DNA of 64,000 nt from Spirochaetota bacterium (lineage in GTDB: Bacteria; Spirochaetota; UBA4802; UBA5550): the NCBI GenBank assembly GCA_017999915.1, contig JAGNKX010000023.1, forward strand, positions 1 to 64,000, given 5' to 3'. The translations under genes and the position numbers were made by a program. Positions 9,297 to 17,577 of this stretch are shown piece after piece. Below the pieces are notes generated by a model that searched no databases, was not told the DNA's origin, and saw only the letters and a list, made by a program, of their open reading frames with translations. The number at the start of each line of letters is the position of its first letter. Position 1 is the first letter of the stretch.

Positions 9297-10025
9297 CTAC
9301 TTATTCTGCATGATCACCCACTGTATGGCGTATTTGGCAAGGTCGGAGGAATTCTTAAGCTTGAGCTTTTCTTTTATGTTTTTTTTATGGCTTTCAACCG
9401 TGTATATGCTAAGATTCAGCTTTTTCGCCATCTCCTTGGTGCTGAAGCCGTTCCCGATAAGCTGGAATATCTCGAATTCCCGGTTGCTCAGGTTCTCAAC
9501 GGATATGCCGATGGTGTCGGCCGACCCCCGTACCAGCTTATCTATGATCTTCTTGGATATGTTTTCGCTTAAAAACAGCTCATCGTTGAGTATGGTGCGG
9601 ATGGCGTTAATGATGTTCTTCGACGCCACCTCTTTCATGATATAGCCCCGGGCGCCGGCCCGTATGGCGCGCTCGGCATAGAGGGACTCGTCGTGCATGG
9701 TGAGGACCAGCGACTTGATCTCGGGAAAACGCTCGTTTATCGACTTTACCAGCTCGATGCCGCTCACGTTGCCGGCCAGGGTGATGTCCACGATGGCAAT
9801 ATCCGGTTTGTCGCGGTTGATCATATCGATGGCCTCGTTGGCGCTCGACGCCTCGCCGATGACCTTCAGGTCCTCTTCGATCTCGATGACCTGCTTGATG
9901 CCCTGGCGCAGCAGGGGATGGTCGTCTACGATCAGAATTTTCTTGTGTTCCAACGATTTCTCTGACATGTTCGGTTTTGCGTCATATTCTGGAATCAACT
10001 GCCCTTGCACGTTATGCACCGCCAT
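9297..10025 (-). CDS. NarL/FixJ-family response regulator
   Basis: 242 residues. A receiver domain (DDHP motif near 34-37, phospho-acceptor Asp80 in IVDITLAG) is joined to a LuxR-type helix-turn-helix (LSNREFEIFQLIGNGFSTKE). It binds DNA when phosphorylated. The start is uncertain. ATG 10025 gives 19 extra residues, while ATG 9968 (MSEKSLEHKK) fits typical family length; neither has a strong ribosome site. A good promoter lies at 10090-10118. The probable partner is the HisKA_3 kinase at 11878-14517, the matching kinase class, separated from it by an acyl-CoA ligase gene. That context suggests control of acid activation. Confidence 0.85.
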   Translation of the reverse strand: MAVHNVQGQLIPEYDAKPNMSEKSLEHKKILIVDDHPLLRQGIKQVIEIEEDLKVIGEASSANEAIDMINRDKPDIAIVDITLAGNVSGIELVKSINERFPEIKSLVLTMHDESLYAERAIRAGARGYIMKEVASKNIINAIRTILNDELFLSENISKKIIDKLVRGSADTIGISVENLSNREFEIFQLIGNGFSTKEMAKKLNLSIYTVESHKKNIKEKLKLKNSSDLAKYAIQWVIMQNK

Positions 10026-10089
10026 TTCCGGGCGCCTGCCACGGGAGGGTCAAAGCCCATGAAAACGCCCGTTACCTATCTTCATGGTT

Positions 10090-10118
10090 ATAATACTATC
10101 GGACAAGGTGCAAGTCAA
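10090..10118 (-). promoter_or_regulatory. Sigma-70-type promoter for response regulator
   Basis: On the minus strand TTGACT (10118-10113) and TATTAT (10095-10090) are separated by exactly 17 bp. This places a start about 58 nt upstream of ATG 10025. The promoter would uncouple the regulator from the ligase upstream. Confidence 0.65.
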
Positions 10119-10163
10119 TACCAAGTTTTTGCTATTTTCACACCATGTATAATGTTAGTGGGA

Positions 10164-11726
10164 TCATTTCATCTTAAACTCCCTGCCGATCTCCTCGTAC
10201 AGGTCCAGTTTCTTTACCTTGCCTATGGGCGAAACCGGCAGGTTGTTGCGGAAGATTATGTCTTCGGGGATCTTGAACTTGGCCAGCTTGTCCGCGAGAA
10301 AGGCCTTGATCTCCTCCGGCGTGATGGCCGTGCCGGGCTTCGGGATGATATAGGCCCGCCCCACCTCGCCCATGACCGGGTCAGGCCGCCCCACCACTGC
10401 CGAGATCATGACGTTGGGGTGCTTCGCGATGGCCTCCTCCACCTCCGGCGGATACACGTTCTCGCCGCCGCGGATATACATCTCCTTTTTCCTGCCGCTC
10501 AGGACCAGGAATCCCTCCCCGTCGATCATGCCCATGTCGCCGGTGCGGAAGAATCCCTTCTCGTCAAAGGCCTTCCTGTTCTCGTCCGGCCTGTTCCAGT
10601 AGCCCTTCATCACCGTGGGGCCCGCCACGGCGATTTCGCCGATGCTGCCTGCCGGGAGCGGGTTGTTCTTATCGTCCATGACGGCGATTGTTATCCCTTC
10701 CATGGGACGGCCAACGCTGTTCCGTATCTTTTCCTCCCCGTGATCGGGCCGCGTGAAGGTGATGGCGCCGCTCACCTCGGTGAGGCCGTAGGCGTTGCGT
10801 GGCAGGACCCCCATCCTCTCCCTGATCCGGGAGATCAGGTCCGCCGGGCATGACTGCCCGGACACCAGGGCGATCTTGACGGAGCTGAAATCGCACTTCC
10901 CGACAATGGGGTTGATGAGCTCCAGGGCGTACTGGGCCGGCACCTGGCCGATAACGGCTATCTTTTCCCGTTCAATCGTTTTCAGCGTCTCCTCCGGCAC
11001 GAAGGCGTCCATCAGCACGAGCTTGTTGCCCAGGTACAGGCAGCACATCATGGCCATGACCGCGCCCCCCACGTGGTTCATGGGCACGTTGAGGAGCACC
11101 GAATCGCCATTCTCCGCTCCGGACGAGGAGATCATCCCCTCGGAATAGGCGATTAGGTTGCCGTGGGTGAGCATGGCCGCCTTGGGCACCCCCGTGGTGC
11201 CGGACGTGTACAGGAGGAGGACCGTGTCATCCGGCGACACGGACGCCGACGCCTTGCGCAGGGAATGGTCCGGCTCCCGCAGCAGGTGCACGTAGGGGGT
11301 CATGGCGGCGCCGGGAGCGCCCCCGTCGAGGATCACGACATGCTTAAGGCACGGGGTCTCCGGCCGTATCTGTTCAAGGTTTTTCAGGAAGTCCATGCCG
11401 GAAAAGCCGGCCATGGTGAAAAGAAGCGATATACCCGCGTCGTTGATGACGAACTTGATCTCCGGCGGGGTGAAGCGCCAGCTCACGGGCACCGCGATGG
11501 CGCCGATCTTGGCCGCGGCAAGGTATATGAAGAGAAATTCGGGCCTGCTGGAGAGATATATCCCGATGCGGTCCCCCTTTGAGATTCCCATCTTCAGCAG
11601 TCCCGCGGCGATACGGTCCGATTCGCGGTTGAAGGTGCCGTAGTTCAGCCGCACCTCCTTGAACACGATGGCTTCCGCGGAGGGATTCTCCTTCGCATGT
11701 TTCAACAGCAGATCGCCCAGGACCAT
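10164..11726 (-). CDS. Acyl-CoA ligase (AMP-forming, class I adenylating)
   Basis: 520 residues. It activates a carboxylic acid with ATP to an acyl-adenylate and then an acyl-CoA. Motifs: the P-loop LLLYTSGTTGVPKAA at about 170-185, the adenylate site YGLTEVSGAIT, the hinge RTGDMG, RGGENVYPPEVEE in the C-terminal cap, and the catalytic lysine in SPIGKVKK near the end. The frame is open from a GTG at 11747, but GGGGGAAGG sits just before ATG 11726, which I use. It resembles medium/long-chain or aromatic acid ligases. The substrate is not predictable. It is flanked by a histidine kinase and a matching response regulator on the same strand. Confidence 0.85.
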   Translation of the reverse strand: MVLGDLLLKHAKENPSAEAIVFKEVRLNYGTFNRESDRIAAGLLKMGISKGDRIGIYLSSRPEFLFIYLAAAKIGAIAVPVSWRFTPPEIKFVINDAGISLLFTMAGFSGMDFLKNLEQIRPETPCLKHVVILDGGAPGAAMTPYVHLLREPDHSLRKASASVSPDDTVLLLYTSGTTGVPKAAMLTHGNLIAYSEGMISSSGAENGDSVLLNVPMNHVGGAVMAMMCCLYLGNKLVLMDAFVPEETLKTIEREKIAVIGQVPAQYALELINPIVGKCDFSSVKIALVSGQSCPADLISRIRERMGVLPRNAYGLTEVSGAITFTRPDHGEEKIRNSVGRPMEGITIAVMDDKNNPLPAGSIGEIAVAGPTVMKGYWNRPDENRKAFDEKGFFRTGDMGMIDGEGFLVLSGRKKEMYIRGGENVYPPEVEEAIAKHPNVMISAVVGRPDPVMGEVGRAYIIPKPGTAITPEEIKAFLADKLAKFKIPEDIIFRNNLPVSPIGKVKKLDLYEEIGREFKMK

Positions 11727-11877
11727 GGCCTTCCCCCTTGAACTCACGCCGCGTCCCCGGCCGGCGCGGGGTATCGGACAGACGCACCGGCCGCGGCGTC
11801 ATGATCATGAGACGAATAATCCATCCGCGGCCCCTTATCAATCACTTTTTTATCGCAGCACGGGAAAGGAGCGGCCG

Positions 11878-14517
11878 TCACGGCTTCATCTGCACCCTGA
11901 CCTCGAAACCGCCGTGCTCGCGGTTGCCGGCATGAAAATCGGCGCCGATGATACCGGCGCGGTAGCGCATGATGCGCAGGCCCAGGCCCGTGTTCTTCTT
12001 CTCATGGGCGCCCACGCCGTCGTCCTGTATCACGATCCTGAGCATCTGGCTGTTGGCGACAAGATGAATGTGAATGCTCCCGGCCTTTCCGTGCTTGATG
12101 GAATTGGTCACCGCCTCCCGGGCAATGTAAAAGAGGTGCGTGGCCGCCTGGTTGTCATTGACGAAAAAATTGCCGTCCTGGTATACCTTGCACGATACGT
12201 GGAAGATTTTTTCCGTCGAGGCCGCCATCTCGTCCAGGGCGGAGCGGAGGCCGTTCTTCTCCATCTCGACGGGGCTCAGCATCCGCGACAGGCTCCTCGT
12301 CTGCACGATGGCGTCACGGATCATGGTCTCGATGTTCTCGATATCCGGGATTCCCACCTTGAAGCGCTCCGCCGTCTTTTCCTTCAGCGCCTCGATGAGG
12401 AAGGTGACCGCCGTGAGGTTCTGCCCCAGGCCGTCATGGAGGTCCTGGCCGATGCGTTGGCGCTCGATCTCGGCGATGCGCATGATGCCGTTCTGGAGGT
12501 TCCGCATCTCGGTGATGTTGGTGAAGTTCTCGATCATGCCGATGACATTCCCTTCCTTGGAAAAGTAGGGCGACGCATGGACGATGAAGACGGCCTCTTC
12601 ATCGTTCACGACCGTCCTGATCTCGTACTCCACGTAGCGTTTACCGGACAGGATCCGCTTCATCAGCACGCGGTCGGCCTTGAGGATCTCCCGGTCCCAG
12701 TCGGCCTGGCCGCTCCGGGCAAAGTGCCGCGCGTCAAGGTCGAACATGTCCATGAAGCGCCGGTTCAGGTGTAGGATGACGTGGTTCCGGTCGATGACGC
12801 GCATCCCCACCGGCGTGGAGTTGAATATCTGCTCAAGCTCGGTATAGGCCCTGATTTTTTCGTCCTCCGCCTTTTTGCGCTCGGTGACGTCCTGGATGGT
12901 CTCGATGGCGCCAGTGATGTTCCCCTCGGCCTCCCGAAGGACGGCCGCCGTCATCGAGAGCCACTTGCCGCGCTTCCCCAGGGACGGGAAAAACCGCTCC
13001 GCCACCCTGGCGTCTTCCAGGACATGGGATTCTTTGAATTCTCCGTCGAACTGCCCCGCCCCTTCCTGTCCCAGGCGGTCGGATATGATGATGTCGGCCA
13101 GGGTGGGGAACTTCTCGGGGTAGAAGGGCTCCCACTGGCGCCGCGTCCCGACCATTTCCTCCGACGAAAAGCCGGTGAGTATCTCGCAGGCCCTGTTCCA
13201 GTGGGTGACGCGGTGCTCCTCGTCGATTACGAAGGCGGGGATGGGGCTCCCCTCGATGATCTGGGAGAGCATGCGCCGGCTCCTCCGCAGCGCCAGCTCG
13301 GCGCTTTTCCGCTCGGTGATGTCATTGAGGAACCCCTCAGCGCCCACGATCCCGCCGTGGTGATAGAGGGGCTGGCTGTAATAGGTCTGGTAGATCATGG
13401 TGCCGTCCTTGCGGACCATGCCGAACTCGCCCCGGACTGTCTCCCCCCGGAGGACGCGTCCGGTCTCATTCTCCATCTGCCTCCTCCCCTCCCCGGGATG
13501 GACGACACCGAAATGCCTCCCGATGATATCGTCGCGCGAAATGCCGAGCATGCGCTCCCATTCCGGGTTGACGTATTCGAAGAAACCGCCCGTGTCGACG
13601 CGGTAATAGCCGAAGGGCGCGTTCTCGATGATGGAGCGGAACCGCTCTTCGCTTTCCTTGAACTCCTCCAGGGTGTTCTCGTGCTCGTCACGGAGCTCAA
13701 TGCCGCCCAGGGCATACTCGATGTCGTCGGCGATTTCCTCGAACAGGACCTGCTCATCGTGGTCCCCGATCAGGTCTTCGGGGATGGAAACGGAGAGGAT
13801 CCCCCTGATGCGCCCGCCGGGATTGATGCCGATGGTCATCTTTCCCTGTTCGGCGTAAAGCGACGAAAGGGGACACCCTGCGCAATCAACCGACGGGTCC
13901 CCGGTCTTTATAACGCCCGGCTCCCTATCGAAGCGGCGGGCGCACAGGGGCATCGTCCCTTTCTGGAGCATCTCTTCAACGGGGCGGAAGGATTCGCCGA
14001 GTCCGGCCTCGGCCGTCCACACCATGCGCGAGTTCTCATCGGTCAGGGCTATCCACGCGTAATTATAGCTGCGGTTCTTAATCAGTTTTTCGCATATCCC
14101 GCCGATTAGTTTTCGGAGGTCCTTCTCCTTTGTTATGAGGTGGTTGATGTCGCGGATCGACCGGACCACTAGGTTGAAGTGCCGCATGCGCTCCTGGGTC
14201 CGACTGATGCGCTCGCTCTGCAGGGCGACCACGACGGAGAGGACAATGAACATGAAGGCCCTTACATAATCGTCGACGGTCGGATAGTAGCGCGCCATGA
14301 GGAGGTGGGCGGCGACAAGGGACAGCGCCAGGAAAACCGCGACCGCAATCCCCCTCCTGCCCCACCAGAGGGAAGCCATAATGATGGGGATATAAAAAAA
14401 ATGCGTAATAACGGTATTGACATGGAGAATGCCGTAAAAAACGGTGACGAGAGACAGGCAGAACACAACCAGGATAGAGATGATGATAAGCTTGTAACGG
14501 CCTTGTATCCTGTCCAT
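11878..14517 (-). CDS. Multi-PAS sensor histidine kinase (NarX/DegS type)
   Basis: 879 residues. Three to four hydrophobic helices cover about 9-100. A GAF-like region (about 120-275) contains Cys192, Cys212 and Cys215, which could bind a metal or sense redox. Three PAS domains follow at about 290-405, 412-548 and 555-672, each ending in a DITERK-like signature. The HisKA_3 domain has His694 in QDLHDGLGQN, and a degenerate-spaced HATPase (DDGVG, TGLGLRIMRYR) ends the protein. The architecture suggests sensing of redox or small ligands at the membrane. Its class pairs with NarL-type regulators, here the one at 9297-10025. It is divergent from the scaffold gene at 14724. Confidence 0.88.
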   Translation of the reverse strand: MDRIQGRYKLIIISILVVFCLSLVTVFYGILHVNTVITHFFYIPIIMASLWWGRRGIAVAVFLALSLVAAHLLMARYYPTVDDYVRAFMFIVLSVVVALQSERISRTQERMRHFNLVVRSIRDINHLITKEKDLRKLIGGICEKLIKNRSYNYAWIALTDENSRMVWTAEAGLGESFRPVEEMLQKGTMPLCARRFDREPGVIKTGDPSVDCAGCPLSSLYAEQGKMTIGINPGGRIRGILSVSIPEDLIGDHDEQVLFEEIADDIEYALGGIELRDEHENTLEEFKESEERFRSIIENAPFGYYRVDTGGFFEYVNPEWERMLGISRDDIIGRHFGVVHPGEGRRQMENETGRVLRGETVRGEFGMVRKDGTMIYQTYYSQPLYHHGGIVGAEGFLNDITERKSAELALRRSRRMLSQIIEGSPIPAFVIDEEHRVTHWNRACEILTGFSSEEMVGTRRQWEPFYPEKFPTLADIIISDRLGQEGAGQFDGEFKESHVLEDARVAERFFPSLGKRGKWLSMTAAVLREAEGNITGAIETIQDVTERKKAEDEKIRAYTELEQIFNSTPVGMRVIDRNHVILHLNRRFMDMFDLDARHFARSGQADWDREILKADRVLMKRILSGKRYVEYEIRTVVNDEEAVFIVHASPYFSKEGNVIGMIENFTNITEMRNLQNGIMRIAEIERQRIGQDLHDGLGQNLTAVTFLIEALKEKTAERFKVGIPDIENIETMIRDAIVQTRSLSRMLSPVEMEKNGLRSALDEMAASTEKIFHVSCKVYQDGNFFVNDNQAATHLFYIAREAVTNSIKHGKAGSIHIHLVANSQMLRIVIQDDGVGAHEKKNTGLGLRIMRYRAGIIGADFHAGNREHGGFEVRVQMKP

Positions 14518-14723
14518 CAGATGAATACCCCTGAACCGAGCAAATATTTCATTATCACAACTGTCGCCCCGGGAATCAATACGTCAAGATATATCTGTAA
14601 AATATGGCATCCCCCCTTATGGGGGCCCTGGATTATTAATAATTGACAGAGGGAAATGCCGTTTCAAAATGTCGTTTCAATAGATACCAGGCATATTTGT
14701 AAAAGCCAACCAGGGATCAGATC

Positions 14724-15155
14724 ATGGAAGAAAAGCACGTCATCAATGAAACAACGGGCGGCATTCCCGCTGAAGAGGCAATCGGCGGTTACTCAAAAAA
14801 AGCGCTAGAATACATAACCGCTCCGAGAAATTACGGGACACTCGAAAAACCGGACGGTCACGCCAAAACGACGGACCACTGCGGGCATACGATCGAGTTT
14901 TTTCTCAAAATACGAAACAAAAGAATAGAAGGGATCACCTATGCCACGGACGGCTGCATGACATCGCACGCGGTCGGCTCGGCCGCCACGGTACTGGCCA
15001 GGGGAAAAACCGTGAAAGAGTGCGCCGCGATCAGCCATGAGGCCATCCTGGAACATTTAGGCGACATGCCTGAAGACGCCGGCCATTGCGCCCAGCAGGC
15101 GGTCAGAACCCTCAACAAGGCCCTGGTCGATTTCTTGAGGGGAAAGAAAAGATAA
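14724..15155 (+). CDS. IscU/NifU-like iron-sulfur scaffold protein
   Basis: 143 residues. It matches the NifU N-terminal/IscU fold, on which Fe-S clusters are assembled. The three cluster-binding cysteines are recognisable as DHCGHTIEF, TDGCMTSHA and HCAQQAV. The first site has CGH where CGD is usual. No IscS or IscA neighbour is present, and the gene stands alone. Lone NifU-like proteins of this type are common in anaerobes, where they may serve specific Fe-S enzymes. The many Fe-S proteins downstream make such a role plausible, but a specific client is inference. Confidence 0.8.
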   Translation: MEEKHVINETTGGIPAEEAIGGYSKKALEYITAPRNYGTLEKPDGHAKTTDHCGHTIEFFLKIRNKRIEGITYATDGCMTSHAVGSAATVLARGKTVKECAAISHEAILEHLGDMPEDAGHCAQQAVRTLNKALVDFLRGKKR

Positions 15156-15353
15156 AAACGGCTTTCGCGGCCATGGACACCGGTCGTGTATCAACAAGTC
15201 GATGATTTATCCTTACCCCGCGGAGATCCACTGCCAGATCCTTCTTCCCCGCAGGATGTTCACACCGCCACAGGCCCCCGACATCCCAGCGAAAAAAAAT
15301 GGTGGACAAACATTTTAAAATCCCTCATAGTATGACGCTCATTGTCAATCAAC

Positions 15354-15379
15354 GCGTACGCGTATATTTTTAAGTACGC
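15354..15379. promoter_or_regulatory. Inverted repeat upstream of CBS gene
   Basis: GCGTAC at 15354-15359 and GTACGC at 15374-15379 form a 6-14-6 inverted repeat around a TATATT box (15363-15368). TTGTCA lies 15 bp before that box. Possible promoter with operator; weak. Confidence 0.3.
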
Positions 15380-15427
15380 TATTGGCGGTATTTAATTTCA
15401 ATAATCAATATCACCAAGGAGAGACCC

Positions 15428-15868
15428 ATGGTAATACAGAACCTATTAACCAAAAAAGCAGCCGATATTTACACCATCAATGAGAAGAAGACACTGGTCG
15501 AATGCCTTGCCATTCTCAACGAGAAGCGCATAGGAATTCTTGTGGTACTGGACGATAGCGGCAAATTCACCGGCCTTGTGTCCGAAAGGGACGTGCTCAG
15601 GACCGTTGGGAACAAAGGCCAGGAGTACGCGAAGATACTGGCCAAAGATGTCATGACCCCGCTTAATAAAGTCTATTCTGTTCAGAAAGACGAGCATTTT
15701 GAAAAAGTAATGACCTACATGACCGAAAAGCGGGTGAGACATATACCCGTCATGGATGGCGAAAAGATCATAGGCATCGTTTCAATAGGCGACCTTCTCA
15801 AGAACCTTCTTGAGAGCGCCCAATTTGAAAATGAGCAACTGAAAAATTACATTTCCGGCGGTTATTAA
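15428..15868 (+). CDS. Tandem CBS-domain protein
   Basis: 146 residues made of two CBS motifs (about 10-65 and 75-135), including GLVSERDVLRTV and GIVSIGDLLKNLL. Such stand-alone pairs bind adenosine nucleotides and report energy state to a partner protein. AAGGAGAG precedes ATG 15428. It is monocistronic, with a hairpin terminator about 100 nt downstream. The partner is not evident from the neighbourhood. Confidence 0.88.
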   Translation: MVIQNLLTKKAADIYTINEKKTLVECLAILNEKRIGILVVLDDSGKFTGLVSERDVLRTVGNKGQEYAKILAKDVMTPLNKVYSVQKDEHFEKVMTYMTEKRVRHIPVMDGEKIIGIVSIGDLLKNLLESAQFENEQLKNYISGGY

Positions 15869-15965
15869 CCGCCGCGATACAAGAAAGATCCGAAGAATAC
15901 CTTCCCCGCCCATGGCTGCGGAAACGCCGGCATTGCAGCCGCAGCGGCGAGCGGCGCGGTTTTTG

Positions 15966-15993
15966 AAAAAACGTCCTGTCCGGACGTTTTTTT
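15966..15993 (+). terminator. Intrinsic terminator after CBS gene (bidirectional)
   Basis: Perfect 11-bp stem (AAAAAACGTCC / GGACGTTTTTT) with a 5-nt loop and a T-tract on the plus strand. The A-tract on the left also allows termination on the minus strand. Confidence 0.8.
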
Positions 15994-16103
15994 GTGTTAT
16001 GACCCTGCAACTGCTGTCAATCCTCGTGAGAAAGCCGCTGAACACGGCGTCCCTTTCCGGTTCTCTCCCATACGACCCTGGAGCGATTGCGCCGGGCGCA
16101 CAT

Positions 16104-16139
16104 AAAAAAACAGGGCCGGGAATTTTCCCTCGGCCCTGT
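16104..16139 (-). terminator. Intrinsic terminator after OFA transporter
   Basis: Stem ACAGGGCCG / CGGCCCTGT (16110-16118, 16131-16139) with an inner GGGAA/TTCCC extension. The A-run at 16104-16110 becomes a T-tract on the minus strand, just past the transporter stop at 16168. It ends the formate dehydrogenase operon. Confidence 0.85.
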
Positions 16140-16167
16140 CCTTTCCGCATGCAGTCAATACTGACTA

Positions 16168-17466
16168 CTAGGCGGTCTTTTTCGTAGGCGGCTTGTACAC
16201 GATGGCTATGAGGAGGCCGACCACCAGGAGACCGGCGGCTATAAAGAGGGCCTGATCCTTCAGGCTCGCGAATACAAGGGGTCCGACTATTCCCGCCACG
16301 CTCCACGCGGTTAGCATGAACCCGTATACCTTGCCGATGTAGCCGGGGCCGAATGCGTCCGCCGCAAAGGCCGGCATGGTGGCGAATCCGCCGCCGTAGC
16401 AGGCGAGGAGGTAACAGCCTACGACCATGAACAGGTAATAGTTGGGGATAAGGCCCATCCCCACCAGAATGTAGAGGATGGCCTGGGTCGCGAACATGAT
16501 CATGAAGACCATTCTGCGCCCGATATTATCCGAAACCTTGGCCCAGAAGAGCCTGCCAAGGCCGTTGAATATCGCCGTAACGGCCACAACCATTCCGCCC
16601 GCTGCCGCCAGGACCTTCACGAGATCTTCGCCGGTGACCGACGGGTCAACCAGGGGCTTGTAAAGCTCCTGTGACAGGGGAGACAGCTGGGAAATAAGAC
16701 CGAGACCTGCCGACACGTTGAGGCAAAGCATCGCCCAGAGCATCCACCACTGGGGCTTCTTGACCGCTTCGCCGAACTGGTATGAATCAGCCGCGGACAC
16801 CGCGCTTTTGGCGGGGGTGAAGCCCTTGGGCAGCCATCCCTGCGGAGGGTTCTTGTAAAACTGCGCCGCGCCGGTCACGAGGATAAGAAAAATTATACCC
16901 CAGATATACCAGGTCATGGCCACGCCGGAGCTGACGGCCTTTTCCGCCCCTCCGACCGTCTCGACGACCTTGAAGCTCTTGATCATGGCGGGAGCGATCT
17001 GCCCCATGAAAAAGGCGCCGGCGCCGAAGCCCATGACGGCCAGTCCGGTTACCAGGCCCCGCTTGTCAGGGAACCAGCGAATGAGGGTGGCGATGGGGGT
17101 CACGTACCCGAAGCCGTTGCCCAGGGCGGCAATAACGCCAAAACCGAGATAGAGCAGATAAATATTGCCCATCTGGTCGCCCAGGCCGGCGATGAGAGTA
17201 CCCACACCGAACAGAATGCCGCCTATCGTGGCCACAAAACGGGGGCCCTTTTTATCGACAAGGGTGCCGCCGAAGGCCGCCGAAAGGCCGATGATAAGCA
17301 TAAGCATCATGAATGTGAGCTGGGTCGAGGTTTCCGACCAGCCATGCATTCCCATAAGCGGTTTTTTGAATACTGACCAAGCGTAGACCGTACCGAGGCA
17401 GAGCTGCATGACGATCGCCGCGATGGCTATGAGCCATCTTTTAGATTCCAGATTCTCGTTACTCAT
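16168..17466 (-). CDS. OFA-family MFS transporter (oxalate/formate antiporter-like)
   Basis: 432 residues with about 12 transmembrane helices. Family features include TVYAWSVFKKPL in helix 1 and the loop RWFPDKRGLVTGLAVMGFGAG between helices 4 and 5. OFA proteins exchange or take up small carboxylates. Its position directly after the formate dehydrogenase gene on the same strand (111 bp gap) makes formate the likeliest substrate, as inference. GGAGG lies before ATG 17466. A strong terminator follows its stop, so it is the last gene of the operon. Confidence 0.85.
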   Translation of the reverse strand: MSNENLESKRWLIAIAAIVMQLCLGTVYAWSVFKKPLMGMHGWSETSTQLTFMMLMLIIGLSAAFGGTLVDKKGPRFVATIGGILFGVGTLIAGLGDQMGNIYLLYLGFGVIAALGNGFGYVTPIATLIRWFPDKRGLVTGLAVMGFGAGAFFMGQIAPAMIKSFKVVETVGGAEKAVSSGVAMTWYIWGIIFLILVTGAAQFYKNPPQGWLPKGFTPAKSAVSAADSYQFGEAVKKPQWWMLWAMLCLNVSAGLGLISQLSPLSQELYKPLVDPSVTGEDLVKVLAAAGGMVVAVTAIFNGLGRLFWAKVSDNIGRRMVFMIMFATQAILYILVGMGLIPNYYLFMVVGCYLLACYGGGFATMPAFAADAFGPGYIGKVYGFMLTAWSVAGIVGPLVFASLKDQALFIAAGLLVVGLLIAIVYKPPTKKTA

Positions 17467-17577
17467 TTTTCCTCCAAATTTAATTTTATGTCGTTAAAAC
17501 TATTAAGGTCAATGCCCGCGGACCTGCTGTAACCATGCAGGAGACCCACCCGTCCGCCGGCATCACAATCCCCTTTC

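Noticed and set aside
15782-16306. 174-codon minus-strand frame over the CBS gene end and terminators
   Set aside because: Crosses two strong terminators and the ends of real genes; translation has no family features.
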